The notes: generated by a model not told the origin, from the letters alone. DNA of 64,000 bases from Thermoflexus hugenholtzii (GCF_018771565.1 NZ_CP076326.1:2108001-2172000); one strand, 5' to 3'. Shown: positions 25,245 to 35,467, counted from the first letter of the stretch. Made by a program: numbers and translations.

Positions 25245-26582
25245 ATGGCGGAAGCATCGGAGATCCGCGAAGCGGCCCGGGGGATCGGGCCGGAGGCCTT
25301 CCAGGCCTTCCTGGCCGCCCGGGAGGAACCCGATTGGCTCCGGCAAGCCCGCCGGGAGGCCTGGGAGATCCTGCGGGAGACCCCCAAGCCCGGCCCGACC
25401 GATGAAGCATGGCGGCGCACCGACATCCAGGCCCTGGCTGTGGAGGAGCTGGCCACCGTCCTTTTCCCGGACGGATCCTCCCCGGCCCCGGAGATGCGCC
25501 AAATCGTGGAGCCGAGCGAGGACCTGTCGGGGGGGCTGCTGTTGCTCGACAGCGGGGTGGCCCTGCACTGGCTGGATGAGCGCCTGCACCGCCGGGGTCT
25601 GATCTTCACGGATCTGGCCACTGCGGCCCGGGAGCATCCGGACCTCGTCGCCTCGCACCTGGGACAGGTGGTCCGGCCGGGGGACGGCTTCTTCGCCGCG
25701 ATGAACGGCGCCTTCTGGCGCAACGGCATCTTCCTGTATGTGCCGCGGGATCTGGAGGTCCCCCTGCCCCTGCGGGCGGTGATCGGCTTGCAGGAGCTGC
25801 CGACCGACATCTCTCGCATCCTGATCGTGGTGGAGCCGGGCGCTCAGGTGACCTTCATCGACGAACGCCTGGCGGATGACGCGGTGGGGGCCGCCTTCCA
25901 CAACGGGGTGGTGGAGATCCACCTGAAGGAGAACGCCCGCCTGACCTACATCGCCCTCCAGAACTGGGGCCGTTACATGTGGAACTTCACCCACGAGCGG
26001 GCCTTTGTGGACCGCGACAGCACCCTGGACTGGGTGGTGGTGGGGATGGGAGGTGGCGTCACCAAGACCTTCCTGGAGGTCGCCCTCATCGGCCGCGGGT
26101 CCACAGCCTACATGTCCGGCGTCTTCTTCCTGGACGGCCAGCAACACGCCGACTACGACACCGAGCAGGATCACATCGCGCCCTACACCAAAAGCGATCT
26201 GCTCTACAAAGTCGCCCTGAAGGATCGAGCCCGCTCCGTTTGGCAGGGGATGATCCGGGCGCACCCCGGAGCTCAGAAGACCGACGCTTACCAGGCCAAC
26301 CGCAACCTGATCCTCTCCCCCCATGCCCGGGCGGACTCCATCCCCGGCCTGGAGATCATGGCCAACGACCTGCGCTGCACCCACGGGGCCACTGTCGGCC
26401 AGATCAACGAGGAAGAGCTCTTCTATCTGATGTCCCGCGGCCTCTCCCGGACGGTCGCCACGCGGCTCATCGTGGAGGGGTTCTTCGCACCCGTCTTGGA
26501 CCGTATCCCTGTGGCCGATGTCCGGCGCCAGGCGGATCACATCATCCACCGCAAGCTGGGCGTGCCACCGGAGGAAGAGTAG
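25245..26582 (+). CDS. sufD: SufD scaffold subunit
   Basis: This 445-residue paralogue of SufB completes the SufBCD complex. It has the shared beta-helix core with QQHADYDTEQDHIAPYT and the conserved C-terminal LRCTHGATVGQINEEELFYL segment, including the histidine in THGAT. It lacks the VEGC cysteine motif of SufB, as expected for SufD. The ATG at 25245 follows AGGAGGTCGAG. Its TAG stop lies within a hairpin repeat at 26580-26610. Confidence 0.93.
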   Translation: MAEASEIREAARGIGPEAFQAFLAAREEPDWLRQARREAWEILRETPKPGPTDEAWRRTDIQALAVEELATVLFPDGSSPAPEMRQIVEPSEDLSGGLLLLDSGVALHWLDERLHRRGLIFTDLATAAREHPDLVASHLGQVVRPGDGFFAAMNGAFWRNGIFLYVPRDLEVPLPLRAVIGLQELPTDISRILIVVEPGAQVTFIDERLADDAVGAAFHNGVVEIHLKENARLTYIALQNWGRYMWNFTHERAFVDRDSTLDWVVVGMGGGVTKTFLEVALIGRGSTAYMSGVFFLDGQQHADYDTEQDHIAPYTKSDLLYKVALKDRARSVWQGMIRAHPGAQKTDAYQANRNLILSPHARADSIPGLEIMANDLRCTHGATVGQINEEELFYLMSRGLSRTVATRLIVEGFFAPVLDRIPVADVRRQADHIIHRKLGVPPEEE

Positions 26583-26610
26583 GGGCGATCCGGGAGGGGG
26601 GTCGCCCCTA
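26580..26610 (+). repeat. TAGGGGCGA/TCGCCCCTA hairpin overlapping the sufD stop
   Basis: A perfect 9-bp stem (26580-26588 with 26602-26610) has a 13-base loop. The first three bases are the sufD TAG stop codon. A shorter form of the same element overlaps the TAG stop of the tsaC gene at 54595. Confidence 0.6.
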
Positions 26611-26712
26611 CCCGATTCACCTAAAATAAATAGGGGATAGGGAGCATTGATGCAGGGCGGCCCGGCCTTTACAGAGGAACGTTTATCCGGGGAACATGCG
26701 GGGAGGACCCCT

Positions 26713-27966
26713 ATGGGAAGCGTGGGGCTACAAGCCATCCTGGATGTGGAACGGATCCGGGCGGATTTCCCCATCCTCCACCAGACCGTGAACGGGAAAC
26801 CCCTGGTGTTTTTGGACAGCGCGGCCAGCTCTCAGAAGCCCATCCCGGTGATCGAGGCGATGAACGCTTATTACCGCACCACCCACGCCAACGTCCACCG
26901 CGGGGTCTACCGCCTGAGCGAGCAGGCCACCGCGCTGTATGAGGAGGCCCGGCGCAAGATCGCCGCCTTCATCGGCGCCGCTTCCCCTAAAGAGATCATC
27001 TTCACCCGCAACGCCACCGAGTCCATCAACCTGGTGGCCTACGCCTGGGCCCGCCCCTTCCTGCGGGAGGGAGACGAGATCCTCCTCACGGAGATGGAGC
27101 ACCACAGCAACTTGGTCCCCTGGTTCCTGGTGGCTCAGGAGAAGGGGCTCCGCATCCGATATATCCCCATCGACGATGAGGGCCGCCTGCGGCTGGATCT
27201 GCTGGATGCGCTGATCACCGAGCGGACCCGGCTGGTGGCGGTGACGATGATGTCGAACGTGCTGGGGACCATCAACCCCCTCCGACCGATCATCGAGAAG
27301 GCCCACGCGGTGGGGGCCGTCGTGTTGGTGGACGGCGCCCAGGGGGTTCCGCATCTCCCGGTGAACGTCCAGGAGCTGGGATGCGATTTCCTGGCCTTCT
27401 CCGGCCATAAGATGTGCGGCCCCACCGGGATCGGGGTGCTGTGGGGGCGGCGCGAGCTCCTGGAGGCCATGCCCCCCTTCCTGGGCGGCGGCGACATGAT
27501 CCGCCGGGTCACCTTCGAGGGCGCGGAATGGAACGAGCTGCCCTACAAGTTCGAAGCGGGAACCCCGGCCATCGCCGAGGCCATCGGGCTGGGAGCGGCG
27601 GTGGATTACCTGAGCCAAATCGGGCTGGAGGCCATCCACCGCCATGAGCAGGCCCTGGCCGCCTACGCTATGGAGCGCTTGAGTGAGATCCCCGGCCTTC
27701 GCATCGTGGGGCCTCCCCCTGCGGAGCGCGGCGGCGTGGTGGCCTTCGCCATGGATCGCATCCACCCCCACGACATCGCCACCATCCTGGATCGGGAGGG
27801 CATCTGTATCCGGGCCGGCCACCACTGCGCGATGCCGCTCCATGAGCGACTGGGCCTCACCGCCACCGCCCGGGCCAGTTTCTATCTCTATAACACGATG
27901 GAAGAGGTGGACCGGCTGGCGGAGGGGCTGGAGATCGTGCGCCGGACCTTCCGGCGCCTGGCCTGA
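26713..27966 (+). CDS. sufS: SufS cysteine desulfurase
   Basis: This 417-residue PLP enzyme releases sulfur from cysteine for the SufBCD scaffold. The PLP lysine is in AFSGHKMCGPTG and the persulfide cysteine in RAGHHCAMPL, a class II desulfurase arrangement. The chosen ATG at 26713 follows GGGAGGACC; an in-frame ATG at 26647 is possible but not family-like. It is the last gene of the suf operon and converges with clpX, with six bases between the stops. No SufU/IscU or SufE partner gene is present in the window. Confidence 0.94.
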   Translation: MGSVGLQAILDVERIRADFPILHQTVNGKPLVFLDSAASSQKPIPVIEAMNAYYRTTHANVHRGVYRLSEQATALYEEARRKIAAFIGAASPKEIIFTRNATESINLVAYAWARPFLREGDEILLTEMEHHSNLVPWFLVAQEKGLRIRYIPIDDEGRLRLDLLDALITERTRLVAVTMMSNVLGTINPLRPIIEKAHAVGAVVLVDGAQGVPHLPVNVQELGCDFLAFSGHKMCGPTGIGVLWGRRELLEAMPPFLGGGDMIRRVTFEGAEWNELPYKFEAGTPAIAEAIGLGAAVDYLSQIGLEAIHRHEQALAAYAMERLSEIPGLRIVGPPPAERGGVVAFAMDRIHPHDIATILDREGICIRAGHHCAMPLHERLGLTATARASFYLYNTMEEVDRLAEGLEIVRRTFRRLA

Positions 27967-27971
27967 GCCGA

Positions 27972-29249
27972 TCAGGCGGCCCGGCGCAGCTCCACCGGCT
28001 GGCCGGACTCCGTCAGGAGCAGGGGCATCGCCTGCCCCCGGATGGCTTCCGCGGTGACGATGCAACGACGGATGTGGGGATGAGAGGGGATCTCATACAT
28101 CACGTCTAACAGCGTCCGCTCCAGGATGGCCCGCAGGGCCCGGGCCCCCGTCCCCAGGCGCAGCGCCTCCTCCGCAGCCGCCTCGATGGCCTCCGGCGTG
28201 AAGATCAGCTCCACGTTGTCCAGGGCGAACAGCCGCTGGAATTGCTTCACCAGGGCGTTGCGGGGCCGGGTCAGCACCGCCTTCAGCGCCTCCCGATCCA
28301 GGGGATCCACCGGGATCACCACCGGCAGCCGCCCCACCAGCTCCGGGATCAGGCCGAAGCGGATGAGATCCTCGGGGGCCACCTGCTGCAGCAGCTCCGC
28401 CTCCGACAGGCTGATCCGCCCCCGGGCTCTGACCTCGCCGGGGAAGCCGATATGCCCGCGCAACCCCAGGCGCTCGGCGATGATCTTCGAAAGCCCCTCG
28501 AAGGCCCCGCCGCAGATGAAGAGGATGTTGGTGGTGTCGATCTGGATGAACTCCTGGTGGGGATGCTTCCGCCCGCCCTGCGGAGGGACGTTGGCGATGG
28601 TCCCCTCGATGATCTTGAGAAGGGCCTGCTGCACGCCCTCCCCCGAGACATCCCGGGTGATGGAAGGGTTGTCGCCAGATTTGCGGGCGATCTTGTCGAT
28701 CTCATCGATGTAGACGATGCCCTTCTCCGCCCGCTCCAGGTTGTAGTCGGCCGCCTGGATCAGCCGGAGGAGGATGTTCTCCACATCCTCCCCCACGTAA
28801 CCGGCCTCCGTCAAAGAGGTGGCGTCGGCGATGGCGAAGGGGACGTCGAGGATGCGGGCCAGGGTGCGCGCCAGCAGGGTCTTCCCGCAGCCGGTGGGGC
28901 CGATGAGCAGGATGTTGCTCTTCTCGATCTCCACATCCTCCCAGCGTCCCCTGCTGGTGATCCGCTTGTAGTGGTTGTAGACCGCCACCGACAGCACCCG
29001 CTTCGCCCGCTCCTGCCCAACGACATACTGGTCCAGGTAAGCGTAGATCTCCCGAGGGGAGGGAAGACGCGAGGGAACGGACAGGGGGAGGCCGGCCTCC
29101 CGGCGCTCCCCCCGCAGCATCCGATAGCTAAGCTCCACACACGCCTCGCAGATGTAAACCCCATCCGGGCCCGCCAGAAGCCGACCCGTCTCCTCCGGAT
29201 CCCGCCGACAGAAGGAGCAGCGGGGCGCTTCCTTGCGGGCGCGTTGCAT
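27972..29249 (-). CDS. clpX: ClpX ATP-dependent unfoldase
   Basis: This 425-residue AAA+ unfoldase feeds substrates to ClpP. The N-terminal zinc-binding domain has CSFC (11-14) and CEAC about 20 residues later. Walker A is GPTGCGKT, Walker [10 protein letters not shown], and the pore loop GYVGEDVE is present. The RKH-type loop reads [10 protein letters not shown]. It lies six bases after clpP on the minus strand and starts behind AAGGAGTGACC. The tig-clpP-clpX order is conserved widely. Confidence 0.96.
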   Translation of the reverse strand: MQRARKEAPRCSFCRRDPEETGRLLAGPDGVYICEACVELSYRMLRGERREAGLPLSVPSRLPSPREIYAYLDQYVVGQERAKRVLSVAVYNHYKRITSRGRWEDVEIEKSNILLIGPTGCGKTLLARTLARILDVPFAIADATSLTEAGYVGEDVENILLRLIQAADYNLERAEKGIVYIDEIDKIARKSGDNPSITRDVSGEGVQQALLKIIEGTIANVPPQGGRKHPHQEFIQIDTTNILFICGGAFEGLSKIIAERLGLRGHIGFPGEVRARGRISLSEAELLQQVAPEDLIRFGLIPELVGRLPVVIPVDPLDREALKAVLTRPRNALVKQFQRLFALDNVELIFTPEAIEAAAEEALRLGTGARALRAILERTLLDVMYEIPSHPHIRRCIVTAEAIRGQAMPLLLTESGQPVELRRAA

Positions 29250-29255
29250 CCCCGG

Positions 29256-29921
29256 TCACTCCTTATGCCCGTCTGGGGTGGCGGCCGCCCGGGTGGGAAG
29301 CGGCGGCAGCTCCTTGTGCGGCGGCGGCTTCAGCACCTCATCGATGATCCCGTATTTGACCGCCTCCTCCGCCGACATGTAGTAATCCCGATCGAAATCG
29401 TCGGCGATCCGCTCCACCGGCTGGCCGGTGTGGCGGGCCAGCAACTCGAAGATCAGGTTCTGCATCCGCATCAGCTCTTTATACTGGATCTCCACGTCGG
29501 GAGCGTAGCCATGGGCCCCGCCGCCAGCCGGGTGCATGTGGATGGTGGCATGGGGGAGCGCGAAGCGACGGCCCTTGGTGCCGGCCGCCAGCAACACCGT
29601 GGCCATGCTGGCCGTCCACCCCACCGCGATGGTGGAGATGGGGGCGCGCACCTGCTGCATGGTGTCATAGATGGCCAGGCCCGGATAGATCAGCCCGCCC
29701 GGCGAGTTGATGTAAAGCCGGATCTCCTCCTCCGGATCCTCCCGATCCAGATAGAGCAACTGCGCGACCACCAGGTTCGCCACCTGATCCGTGATGGGGG
29801 TTCCCAGGAAGATGATCCGCTCCTTCAGCAGCAGCGAGTAGATGTCGTAAACCCGCTCGCCGCGCCCCGTGTTCTCGATCACCATCGGGATCAGCAGCTC
29901 CGGCAACCCTTCCCGAGCCAT
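29256..29921 (-). CDS. clpP: ClpP protease subunit
   Basis: This 221-residue serine protease subunit forms the degradation chamber. The catalytic serine is in GWTASMAT and the histidine in IHMHPAGG; the aspartate is expected in the [11 protein letters not shown] region. The usual glutamine and proline after the histidine are replaced by proline and alanine. The C-terminus has about 20 extra residues rich in Pro, Leu and Ala. The ATG at 29921 follows a perfect AAGGAGG site, which favours it over an ATG at 29945 inside the trigger factor gene. Confidence 0.94.
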   Translation of the reverse strand: MAREGLPELLIPMVIENTGRGERVYDIYSLLLKERIIFLGTPITDQVANLVVAQLLYLDREDPEEEIRLYINSPGGLIYPGLAIYDTMQQVRAPISTIAVGWTASMATVLLAAGTKGRRFALPHATIHMHPAGGGAHGYAPDVEIQYKELMRMQNLIFELLARHTGQPVERIADDFDRDYYMSAEEAVKYGIIDEVLKPPPHKELPPLPTRAAATPDGHKE

Positions 29922-29941
29922 CGCCCGCCTCCTTCCAATCG

Positions 29942-31288
29942 TCACGTGGGGTCTGAGGGTTCAACAGAGGAGGGAACCGCCTCCTCCGCCTCCGGTTCAG
30001 GAGCCGGAGAGGCCTCCGCCATCACGGGGGACACCGCCTCCCCCCGCGCGATGGCCACCAGGCGTTCCAGCGCCCGGCTCAGCAGAAGCCGCGACCGGAG
30101 GCTGGACATCACCGTCGGCCTCAAGCGCTGCCAGGCCTCCTCCGAGACCTGGAGCCGCTGGCGAACCGCGCCAGCCTCCTCCTCCAGCTCCTCCTCAGGG
30201 ACGGAGAGCCCCTCCTCCTGCGCCAGCTGATACAGGATCAGGCCCCGGCGGATCCGCTGCTCCGCCTGAGGCCGCAGCTCCTCCCGCAACGCCTCCGGCG
30301 TCTGATTGCGCTCCTTCAGATAAGACTCCAAATCCTGTCCGCGTCGACGCAGCGTGTTCTCCAGATCCTCGATGAGATCGTCGATCTCCTCCTCCAGCAT
30401 CTGCGGGGGGAACTCCACCTCCGCCTGCTCGGCCAGGGCCTTCAGAGCCCGCTCCGCGTATTCGGCGTCATATTGGCGGCGGAGATGGGCCGCCAGATCC
30501 TCCCGGATCTTCGCCTTCAGATCCTCCAGGGTCTCGAAGTCCCCCACCGTCTGGGCCAGGGCGTCATCCAGATCCGGAAGGAGATAGCGCGCGAGCCCGG
30601 TGAGCGTCGCCTCGACCTGCAGCGTCCGCGATGGATCCCCGGGCCAGGGCAGATCGAAGGACCGCGTCTCATTGAGGGCCATCCCGACGATCCGCTCCTC
30701 CAACCCGGGCAGCGGCGGGGCCTCCTGGCCCAGCACGAAGGAGAATTCATCCTCCAGAAGGGTTTTCCCCTCCGCGTCCCTCGCCCGCAGGGCGACCGTG
30801 ACCATCATCCCGGGCTCCGCTGTCCCCTCCGAAAGGGGCTCAATGATGGCGTTGTCCCGCCGCAACCGCTCCAGGACTTCCTGCACCGCTTCCTCCGTGG
30901 GTTGCGGCGGCTCATAGGGCACCCGCAGGGACCGGTAGTCGCCGAGCCGGACCTCAGGCTTCAACGGCACGATCACCCGGAAGGTGAGGGGCTCCGGCTG
31001 GATCTGCTCCAGCCGGCCCGGCCCATAGGGATCCAGGCCGAGCTGATCCAGGGCCTCCCGGTAGACCTCCTGGCTGAGGAGCTCCACCGCCTCCTCGAAG
31101 ATCGCCTCCCGACCGAAGGTTCGGAGCACCACTTCATAGGGTGCCCGACCGCGGCGGAAGCCCGGGATCTCGTAGCGCTCCGAGAAGCGCCGGGCGACCC
31201 GGCGCATTGCCTGCTCCACCCGTTCCGGCTCGACCTCGATGGTCAGGGCCACCTGGCGTGACGGGAGGCTCTCGCTCGTGATCCGCAC
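29942..31288 (-). CDS. tig: Trigger factor
   Basis: This 448-residue ribosome-associated chaperone and prolyl isomerase starts at GTG 31288 behind GGAGGAGCC. The ribosome-docking signature GFRRGRAP is at about residues 43-50. A peptidyl-prolyl isomerase domain with [17 protein letters not shown], and long charged helices, make up the rest. The acidic C-terminal tail (residues 410-448) is rich in Glu and Ala. It is the first gene of the tig-clpP-clpX operon and has a good promoter. Confidence 0.95.
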   Translation of the reverse strand: MRITSESLPSRQVALTIEVEPERVEQAMRRVARRFSERYEIPGFRRGRAPYEVVLRTFGREAIFEEAVELLSQEVYREALDQLGLDPYGPGRLEQIQPEPLTFRVIVPLKPEVRLGDYRSLRVPYEPPQPTEEAVQEVLERLRRDNAIIEPLSEGTAEPGMMVTVALRARDAEGKTLLEDEFSFVLGQEAPPLPGLEERIVGMALNETRSFDLPWPGDPSRTLQVEATLTGLARYLLPDLDDALAQTVGDFETLEDLKAKIREDLAAHLRRQYDAEYAERALKALAEQAEVEFPPQMLEEEIDDLIEDLENTLRRRGQDLESYLKERNQTPEALREELRPQAEQRIRRGLILYQLAQEEGLSVPEEELEEEAGAVRQRLQVSEEAWQRLRPTVMSSLRSRLLLSRALERLVAIARGEAVSPVMAEASPAPEPEAEEAVPSSVEPSDPT

Positions 31289-31414
31289 CCGTAGGCTCCT
31301 CCTTCTTCGGAATCCCGACGGATCCCCACCGGGAGCGCCTTCCCATCCCCTCCGCGCGTGACGCCCGGCCTGCGCCCCAGGGGATGAGCGGGAGGATCCG
31401 GCCGGTCACGTGGA

Positions 31415-31443
31415 ATTATAACGAGCCCATGATGGAGCTGCAA
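31415..31443 (-). promoter_or_regulatory. Promoter of tig-clpP-clpX
   Basis: On the minus strand TTGCAG (31443-31438) and a perfect TATAAT (31420-31415) are separated by 17 bases. They lie about 127 bases upstream of the tig start. Confidence 0.75.
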
Positions 31444-31454
31444 CAAACGGTGCG

Positions 31455-31460
31455 TATAAT
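31455..31460 (+). promoter_or_regulatory. -10 box upstream of the FHA regulator gene
   Basis: A perfect TATAAT lies 53 bases before the FHA gene start in the same divergent region as the tig promoter. No good -35 hexamer is found at 16-18 bases, so a regulator or another contact may be needed. Confidence 0.5.
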
Positions 31461-31513
31461 AATGTGGTGGGTCCATCGGATGGACGCTCTCCGAGATAGA
31501 GGAGGGAGCGATC

Positions 31514-32203
31514 ATGCCCGGGGCCGAGGCGCCGATGCTGGTGATCACCGAGGGGCAGCTGGCCGGGCATCGCTGGCCGATCGATCAGGAGGTGCTCCTC
31601 ATCGGCCGCGGCGAGGGCTGTGACCTGGTCCTTCCCGAGCGTCAGATCTCCCGGCAGCACGCCCGGCTCCGACGGGAGGCCGACGGTTATTACATCGAGG
31701 ATCTGGGCAGCAAAAACGGGACGTTCATCAACGGCCAGGCGCTCCCCCCGTTCGTCCCTCATCGGCTGAAGGATGGAGATGAGATCGCGCTGGCCCTGTG
31801 CGTGCGCATGCGCTTCATCAGCGCCGAGGCCACGCTCCCCCTGGAATCCCCTCCCGTCGCCTGGCTCTCCCAGGGCCTGATCATCGATCGGGCTGCCCGC
31901 CGGGTGTGGGTGAACGGCCGAGAGGTGAACCCGCCGCTCTCCCCGGCTCAGTTCCGCGCCCTGGAGCGTCTGGCCCTGGCGCACGGCGCGGTGGTCTCCC
32001 GGGAGGAATTGGTGGGTTATATCTGGCCGGAGGAGGACCCGCGGGGGGTGACGGAACAGGCCCTGGACGCCCTGATCCGTCGACTGCGGGAGCGTCTGGC
32101 CCAGGTCGACCCCGGGCGGGATTACATCCTGACGGTGCGCGGGCACGGCTTCCGCCTGGCCGACGTGCCCCTGCAACTCAAGGGCCAGCCGGAGGAACGA
32201 TGA
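31514..32203 (+). CDS. FHA-domain/winged-helix transcriptional regulator
   Basis: This 229-residue protein joins an N-terminal FHA phosphothreonine-binding domain (about 10-110; IGRGEGCDLVLP, ISRQHARL, SKNGTFING) to a C-terminal OmpR-type winged helix (about 125-220; SPAQFRALERLA, VSREELVGYIWP, VTEQALDALIRRLRERL, YILTVRGHGFRL). It therefore probably links Ser/Thr kinase signalling to transcription; there is no receiver domain. No kinase gene is nearby. Its TGA overlaps the ATG of the YraN gene. Confidence 0.88.
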   Translation: MPGAEAPMLVITEGQLAGHRWPIDQEVLLIGRGEGCDLVLPERQISRQHARLRREADGYYIEDLGSKNGTFINGQALPPFVPHRLKDGDEIALALCVRMRFISAEATLPLESPPVAWLSQGLIIDRAARRVWVNGREVNPPLSPAQFRALERLALAHGAVVSREELVGYIWPEEDPRGVTEQALDALIRRLRERLAQVDPGRDYILTVRGHGFRLADVPLQLKGQPEER

Positions 32204-32574
32204 GGACCCAGCGGGCCTCTCGACGCGCCCTCGGGACGGCGGCGGAGACGTTCGTGGCCGCCCATCTGGAAGCTCGTGGATACCGCATCCGGGCCCGGAA
32301 CTGGCGCTGCCCGTTCGGGGAGATCGATCTGATCGCCGAAGGAGACGGCTGGCTGCTCTTCATCGAGGTCCGCGCCCGGCGCAACGACCGCTTCGGACGG
32401 CCGGAGGAGAGCCTGAGCCCGCGCAAGCGCCGGCGCCTGCAGCAGACAGCCCTGGCCTATCTGGGCCAGCTGGAAGGCCCGGAGCCCAGCTGGCGGGTGG
32501 ATCTGGCCGCTGTGTCCCTGGACCCTCGGGGTCGGCCCATGGAGGTCTCCTTCATCGAGAACATCCTGGAGTAG
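32200..32574 (+). CDS. yraN: YraN/UPF0102 family endonuclease-like protein
   Basis: This 124-residue protein has the UPF0102 pattern of a restriction-endonuclease-like fold: GEIDLIAEGDGWLLFIEVRAR in the core and a PRKRRRLQQTALAYL helix after it. In most members the second motif reads E-V-K-x-R; here the lysine is replaced by arginine (E-V-R-A-R). The start overlaps the stop of the FHA regulator in an ATGA, so the two are translationally coupled. The cellular role of the family is poorly defined. Confidence 0.85.
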   Translation: MRTQRASRRALGTAAETFVAAHLEARGYRIRARNWRCPFGEIDLIAEGDGWLLFIEVRARRNDRFGRPEESLSPRKRRRLQQTALAYLGQLEGPEPSWRVDLAAVSLDPRGRPMEVSFIENILE

Positions 32575-32611
32575 AGGCGGCCCGGGGCCGTCCGGGTCGG
32601 GATGAGCGGCT

Positions 32612-33211
32612 TCAATCGGGGTTCCCTTTCCCGCGCAACGGAAGGCGGATGATGGGGGTGTAGATCGCCCCCTCTGGATGGAGATCGCTGCGCATCAGGG
32701 TGATCTCCTCCACCCGCACCTCCCCCAGCTGCCCCACGGGGGTTCGCGCGATCACCTCCGCGATCTGCCGGTGATGGACAGGGGTGGCATCCCGGCTCAC
32801 CCGGGCCAGCGTGAGATGGGGCTGATACGGCCGATCCTCAGGGGGATACCCCAGCTTCTGCATGCTGGCCTCCACCAAGCGCTGAAAGCCCGCCAGCGCC
32901 CGCGTGGGATCGGACACCCCCACCCAGATCACCCGGGGATGGCGGGGATCCGGGAAGCACCCGAGCCCCTCCACCACGAACATGAAAGGCCCACGCTCCA
33001 GGGTCAGTCCCCGCAGCGCCGCGATGATCTCATCGATCTGAGCGGCAGGGACCATCCCCAGGAATTTCAAGGTGAGATGGATGCTCTCCGGACGCACCCA
33101 GCGGATCGGGAGATCCCGGAGCTCCTGACGCAGACGACGCTGCACCTCCGCCAGCTTTTGCTGGAGCGCATCGGGCAGCTCCACCGCGATGAAGGCGCGC
33201 ACCGCCACCAT
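32612..33211 (-). CDS. thpR: RNA 2',3'-cyclic phosphodiesterase
   Basis: This 199-residue 2H phosphoesterase (LigT/ThpR family) has both catalytic H-x-T-x motifs, SIHLTLKFLG near residue 44 and PHLTLARV near residue 132. It hydrolyses RNA 2',3'-cyclic phosphates and may act in tRNA processing. The ATG at 33211 follows GGGAGGGCTTGGG. It starts downstream of a terminator hairpin that ends the pgk unit. Confidence 0.92.
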   Translation of the reverse strand: MVAVRAFIAVELPDALQQKLAEVQRRLRQELRDLPIRWVRPESIHLTLKFLGMVPAAQIDEIIAALRGLTLERGPFMFVVEGLGCFPDPRHPRVIWVGVSDPTRALAGFQRLVEASMQKLGYPPEDRPYQPHLTLARVSRDATPVHHRQIAEVIARTPVGQLGEVRVEEITLMRSDLHPEGAIYTPIIRLPLRGKGNPD

Positions 33212-33279
33212 CCCAAGCCCTCCCGAAGGTGGCAGGATAGAGGGCTCCTCTCCCGCATGTGGACAGGCGATCGGAAAAC

Positions 33280-33317
33280 GCGATGGTGGTGCGGCGCTCT
33301 CTGCGCACCACCATCGC
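33280..33317 (-). terminator. Terminator after the pgk unit
   Basis: A perfect 14-bp stem (GCGATGGTGGTGCG and its complement) with a 10-base loop is followed on the minus strand by GTTTTCC. It ends transcription from the pgk and beta-sandwich genes. Confidence 0.75.
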
Positions 33318-33375
33318 CCCCGTCCCATTATAGAACAGAAAACGCAGGCGTCCCCGGTGCGCGGTCGCGGGCGGC

Positions 33376-34146
33376 TCAACCCGACTCGATCTCCACGCGA
33401 CGCAACGTCAGAGCCTGAGGGGCGGGAACCGGAAGGAGTCCCGCGGAAAGACCGGCGGCAGGATCCAGGGTCAGGAACTGGTTGTCGATCCAGGCCACGA
33501 ACCCCAGGGGGCCGGGGGGAGCGAGGGGCGCGCGATGGACCTCTTCTCCATCCACTTCGAAAATCACCTGACGGCGTTCCCAGCGCAGGACGTAGCGATG
33601 CCATGCCGTGAGATCGATCTCCAGAGGACGCTGAGAGACCGCCATCCAGCGTGCGCCCAGGGAGAGGACGGTGCGGGCGAGGGGTGGGGCTTTCAGGAGC
33701 CGCCACAAGCCCTGCTGGAGCCACCCGGGGATCCGGAGGCGGGGGCCGGTCGGGCTGCGCCACACCATTGCCAGCCAGCCCCGCCCCGCATCCGCAGGGG
33801 ACAGCGCGATCCGGGAGGGAGGCGAGGCGAAGAAGAACCAGACTGCGGAAGGGGGGCCGATGAGGGCGCCCGGCATCGCCGCCGCGTTCCAGAACCCGAA
33901 CCCCGCTGTCCCCACCAGCGTTTCCATGGGATGGGAAAAGCGCGCCTCGACGATCAGGCGAACCGGTGGACGCCAGACGAAGCGGGAGCCTCCATAATCA
34001 TCGAGCTGGGCGTCCGCATAGCGATCCCCGGGGCTGGGGAGCAGCATCAGATGGAGGGCCTCCGCGTCCGCAACGATCTGGGCGGCCCCCATGGTCATCC
34101 GCACCCATGGCCGGTCCGCCGGCTTCAGGGGCGCCCCCCGGTTCAT
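33376..34146 (-). CDS. Beta-sandwich (concanavalin-A-like) protein of unknown function
   Basis: I do not recognise a named family. The 256-residue protein is Trp- and Pro-rich and has no signal peptide or membrane helix. The segment WHRYVLRWERRQVIFEVDGE followed by GFVAWIDNQ resembles the WxxYxIEW...FxVDG stretch of glycoside-hydrolase-16-like and LamG folds. No E-x-D-x-x-E catalytic triad is apparent, so binding rather than hydrolysis is more likely. It begins 19 bases after pgk on the same strand and is followed by a terminator, so it appears cotranscribed with pgk. Confidence 0.6.
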   Translation of the reverse strand: MNRGAPLKPADRPWVRMTMGAAQIVADAEALHLMLLPSPGDRYADAQLDDYGGSRFVWRPPVRLIVEARFSHPMETLVGTAGFGFWNAAAMPGALIGPPSAVWFFFASPPSRIALSPADAGRGWLAMVWRSPTGPRLRIPGWLQQGLWRLLKAPPLARTVLSLGARWMAVSQRPLEIDLTAWHRYVLRWERRQVIFEVDGEEVHRAPLAPPGPLGFVAWIDNQFLTLDPAAGLSAGLLPVPAPQALTLRRVEIESG

Positions 34147-34165
34147 ATGCCGGATCCCCGAGGCC

Positions 34166-35347
34166 TTACGAGGAGGACGGGCGATCGGCGAGGGCGGCGA
34201 TCCCGGGGAGGGTGCGGCCCTCCAGGAACTCCAGGCTGGCCCCTCCGCCGGTGGAGATGTGGGTGATGCGGTCCGCGACGCCGGCGGCGTGCACGGCCGC
34301 CACCGAGTCCCCTCCGCCCACGATGCTGATCGCCCCGCTCTCCGCCACAGCCCGGGCGATGGCGAAGGTCCCCTCGGCGAAGCGCGGGAACTCAAAGACG
34401 CCCATAGGTCCGTTCCAGACGATGAAGGCGGCCCGCCGGATCTCCTCGGCATAGCGGGCCACGGTCTGCGGCCCGATGTCCAGGATCCGCCATCCGTCCG
34501 GCACCTGATCCACCGGCACCACCTGGGCCCGGGCATCCGGGGCGAACGCGTCGGCGATCACCACGTCCACCGGCAGCATCAGGCGTTCCCCGCCTTCCTG
34601 GAGGAGGCGCCGGGCGGTCTCCAGGGCCTCGTCCTCCACCAGCGAATCGCCCACCCGGTAGCCCATGGCCTTCAAGAAGGTGTTGGCCATCCCGCCGCCG
34701 ATGAGCACTCGATCCGCCCGGGCGAGCAGGCTCTCGATGACCCCGATCTTATCGGAGATCTTGGCCCCCCCGAGGATCGCCACGAAAGGCCGGCCCGGGT
34801 TCGTGAGGGCCTGGCTCAGATAACGGATCTCTTTCTCCATGAGGAAGCCGGCGACGACCGGGATGAAACGGGCGATGGCTTCGACCGAGGCGTGGGCGCG
34901 ATGGGCTGCGCCGAAGGCGTCGTTCACGCACAGATCCGCCAGGCGGGCCAGCCGGCGGGCGAACTCGGGGTCGTTCTTTTCCTCCTCCGGATGGAACCGG
35001 AGGTTCTCCAGCAACAGCACCTGGCCGGGCTGCAGGGCCGCAGCCATCGCCTCCACCTCCGGGCCCACGCAGTCGGGGGCCATCTGGACCGGGCGGCCCA
35101 GCAGCTCGCTCAGGCGCTCGGCCACCGGGCGAAGGCTGAAGGCCGGGTCGGGCTTCTTCGGGCGGCCCAGGTGCGACATCACGATGAGGGCCGCGCCCTG
35201 GTCGAGGAGATACTGCAGCGTGGGCAGGGTCGCCCGGATCCGCGTGTCGTCGGTCACCTTCCCATCGGCGATGGGCACGTTGAAATCCACGCGGACCAGG
35301 ACCCGGCGTCCGCGGACGTCCACATCTCGCACGGTCATCTTGTTCAT
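34166..35347 (-). CDS. pgk: Phosphoglycerate kinase
   Basis: This 393-residue glycolytic enzyme transfers phosphate between 1,3-bisphosphoglycerate and ADP. The N-terminal substrate loops read RVDFNVP and MSHLGRP. The hinge region KMAPD-like and the C-terminal nucleotide domain with [17 protein letters not shown] and GGGDSVAAV are complete. The start at ATG 35347 follows GGGAGGATCC; an in-frame extension upstream to 35410 is not conserved. The length is typical. Confidence 0.96.
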   Translation of the reverse strand: MNKMTVRDVDVRGRRVLVRVDFNVPIADGKVTDDTRIRATLPTLQYLLDQGAALIVMSHLGRPKKPDPAFSLRPVAERLSELLGRPVQMAPDCVGPEVEAMAAALQPGQVLLLENLRFHPEEEKNDPEFARRLARLADLCVNDAFGAAHRAHASVEAIARFIPVVAGFLMEKEIRYLSQALTNPGRPFVAILGGAKISDKIGVIESLLARADRVLIGGGMANTFLKAMGYRVGDSLVEDEALETARRLLQEGGERLMLPVDVVIADAFAPDARAQVVPVDQVPDGWRILDIGPQTVARYAEEIRRAAFIVWNGPMGVFEFPRFAEGTFAIARAVAESGAISIVGGGDSVAAVHAAGVADRITHISTGGGASLEFLEGRTLPGIAALADRPSSS

Positions 35348-35467
35348 CGCGGATCCTCCCCGCTGAACGGAGGGCTCAGGCTCCAACAAGATCACAAACC
35401 ACCTGCGCACCCCGTCTCCTCATTTTACCCGGACCCCCGGAGGCGCAGGCCGTCTTCCTCCCAGGAT

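Noticed and set aside
28242-30230. 662-codon open frame on the plus strand
   Set aside because: It is antisense to clpX, clpP and tig; the product is low-complexity.
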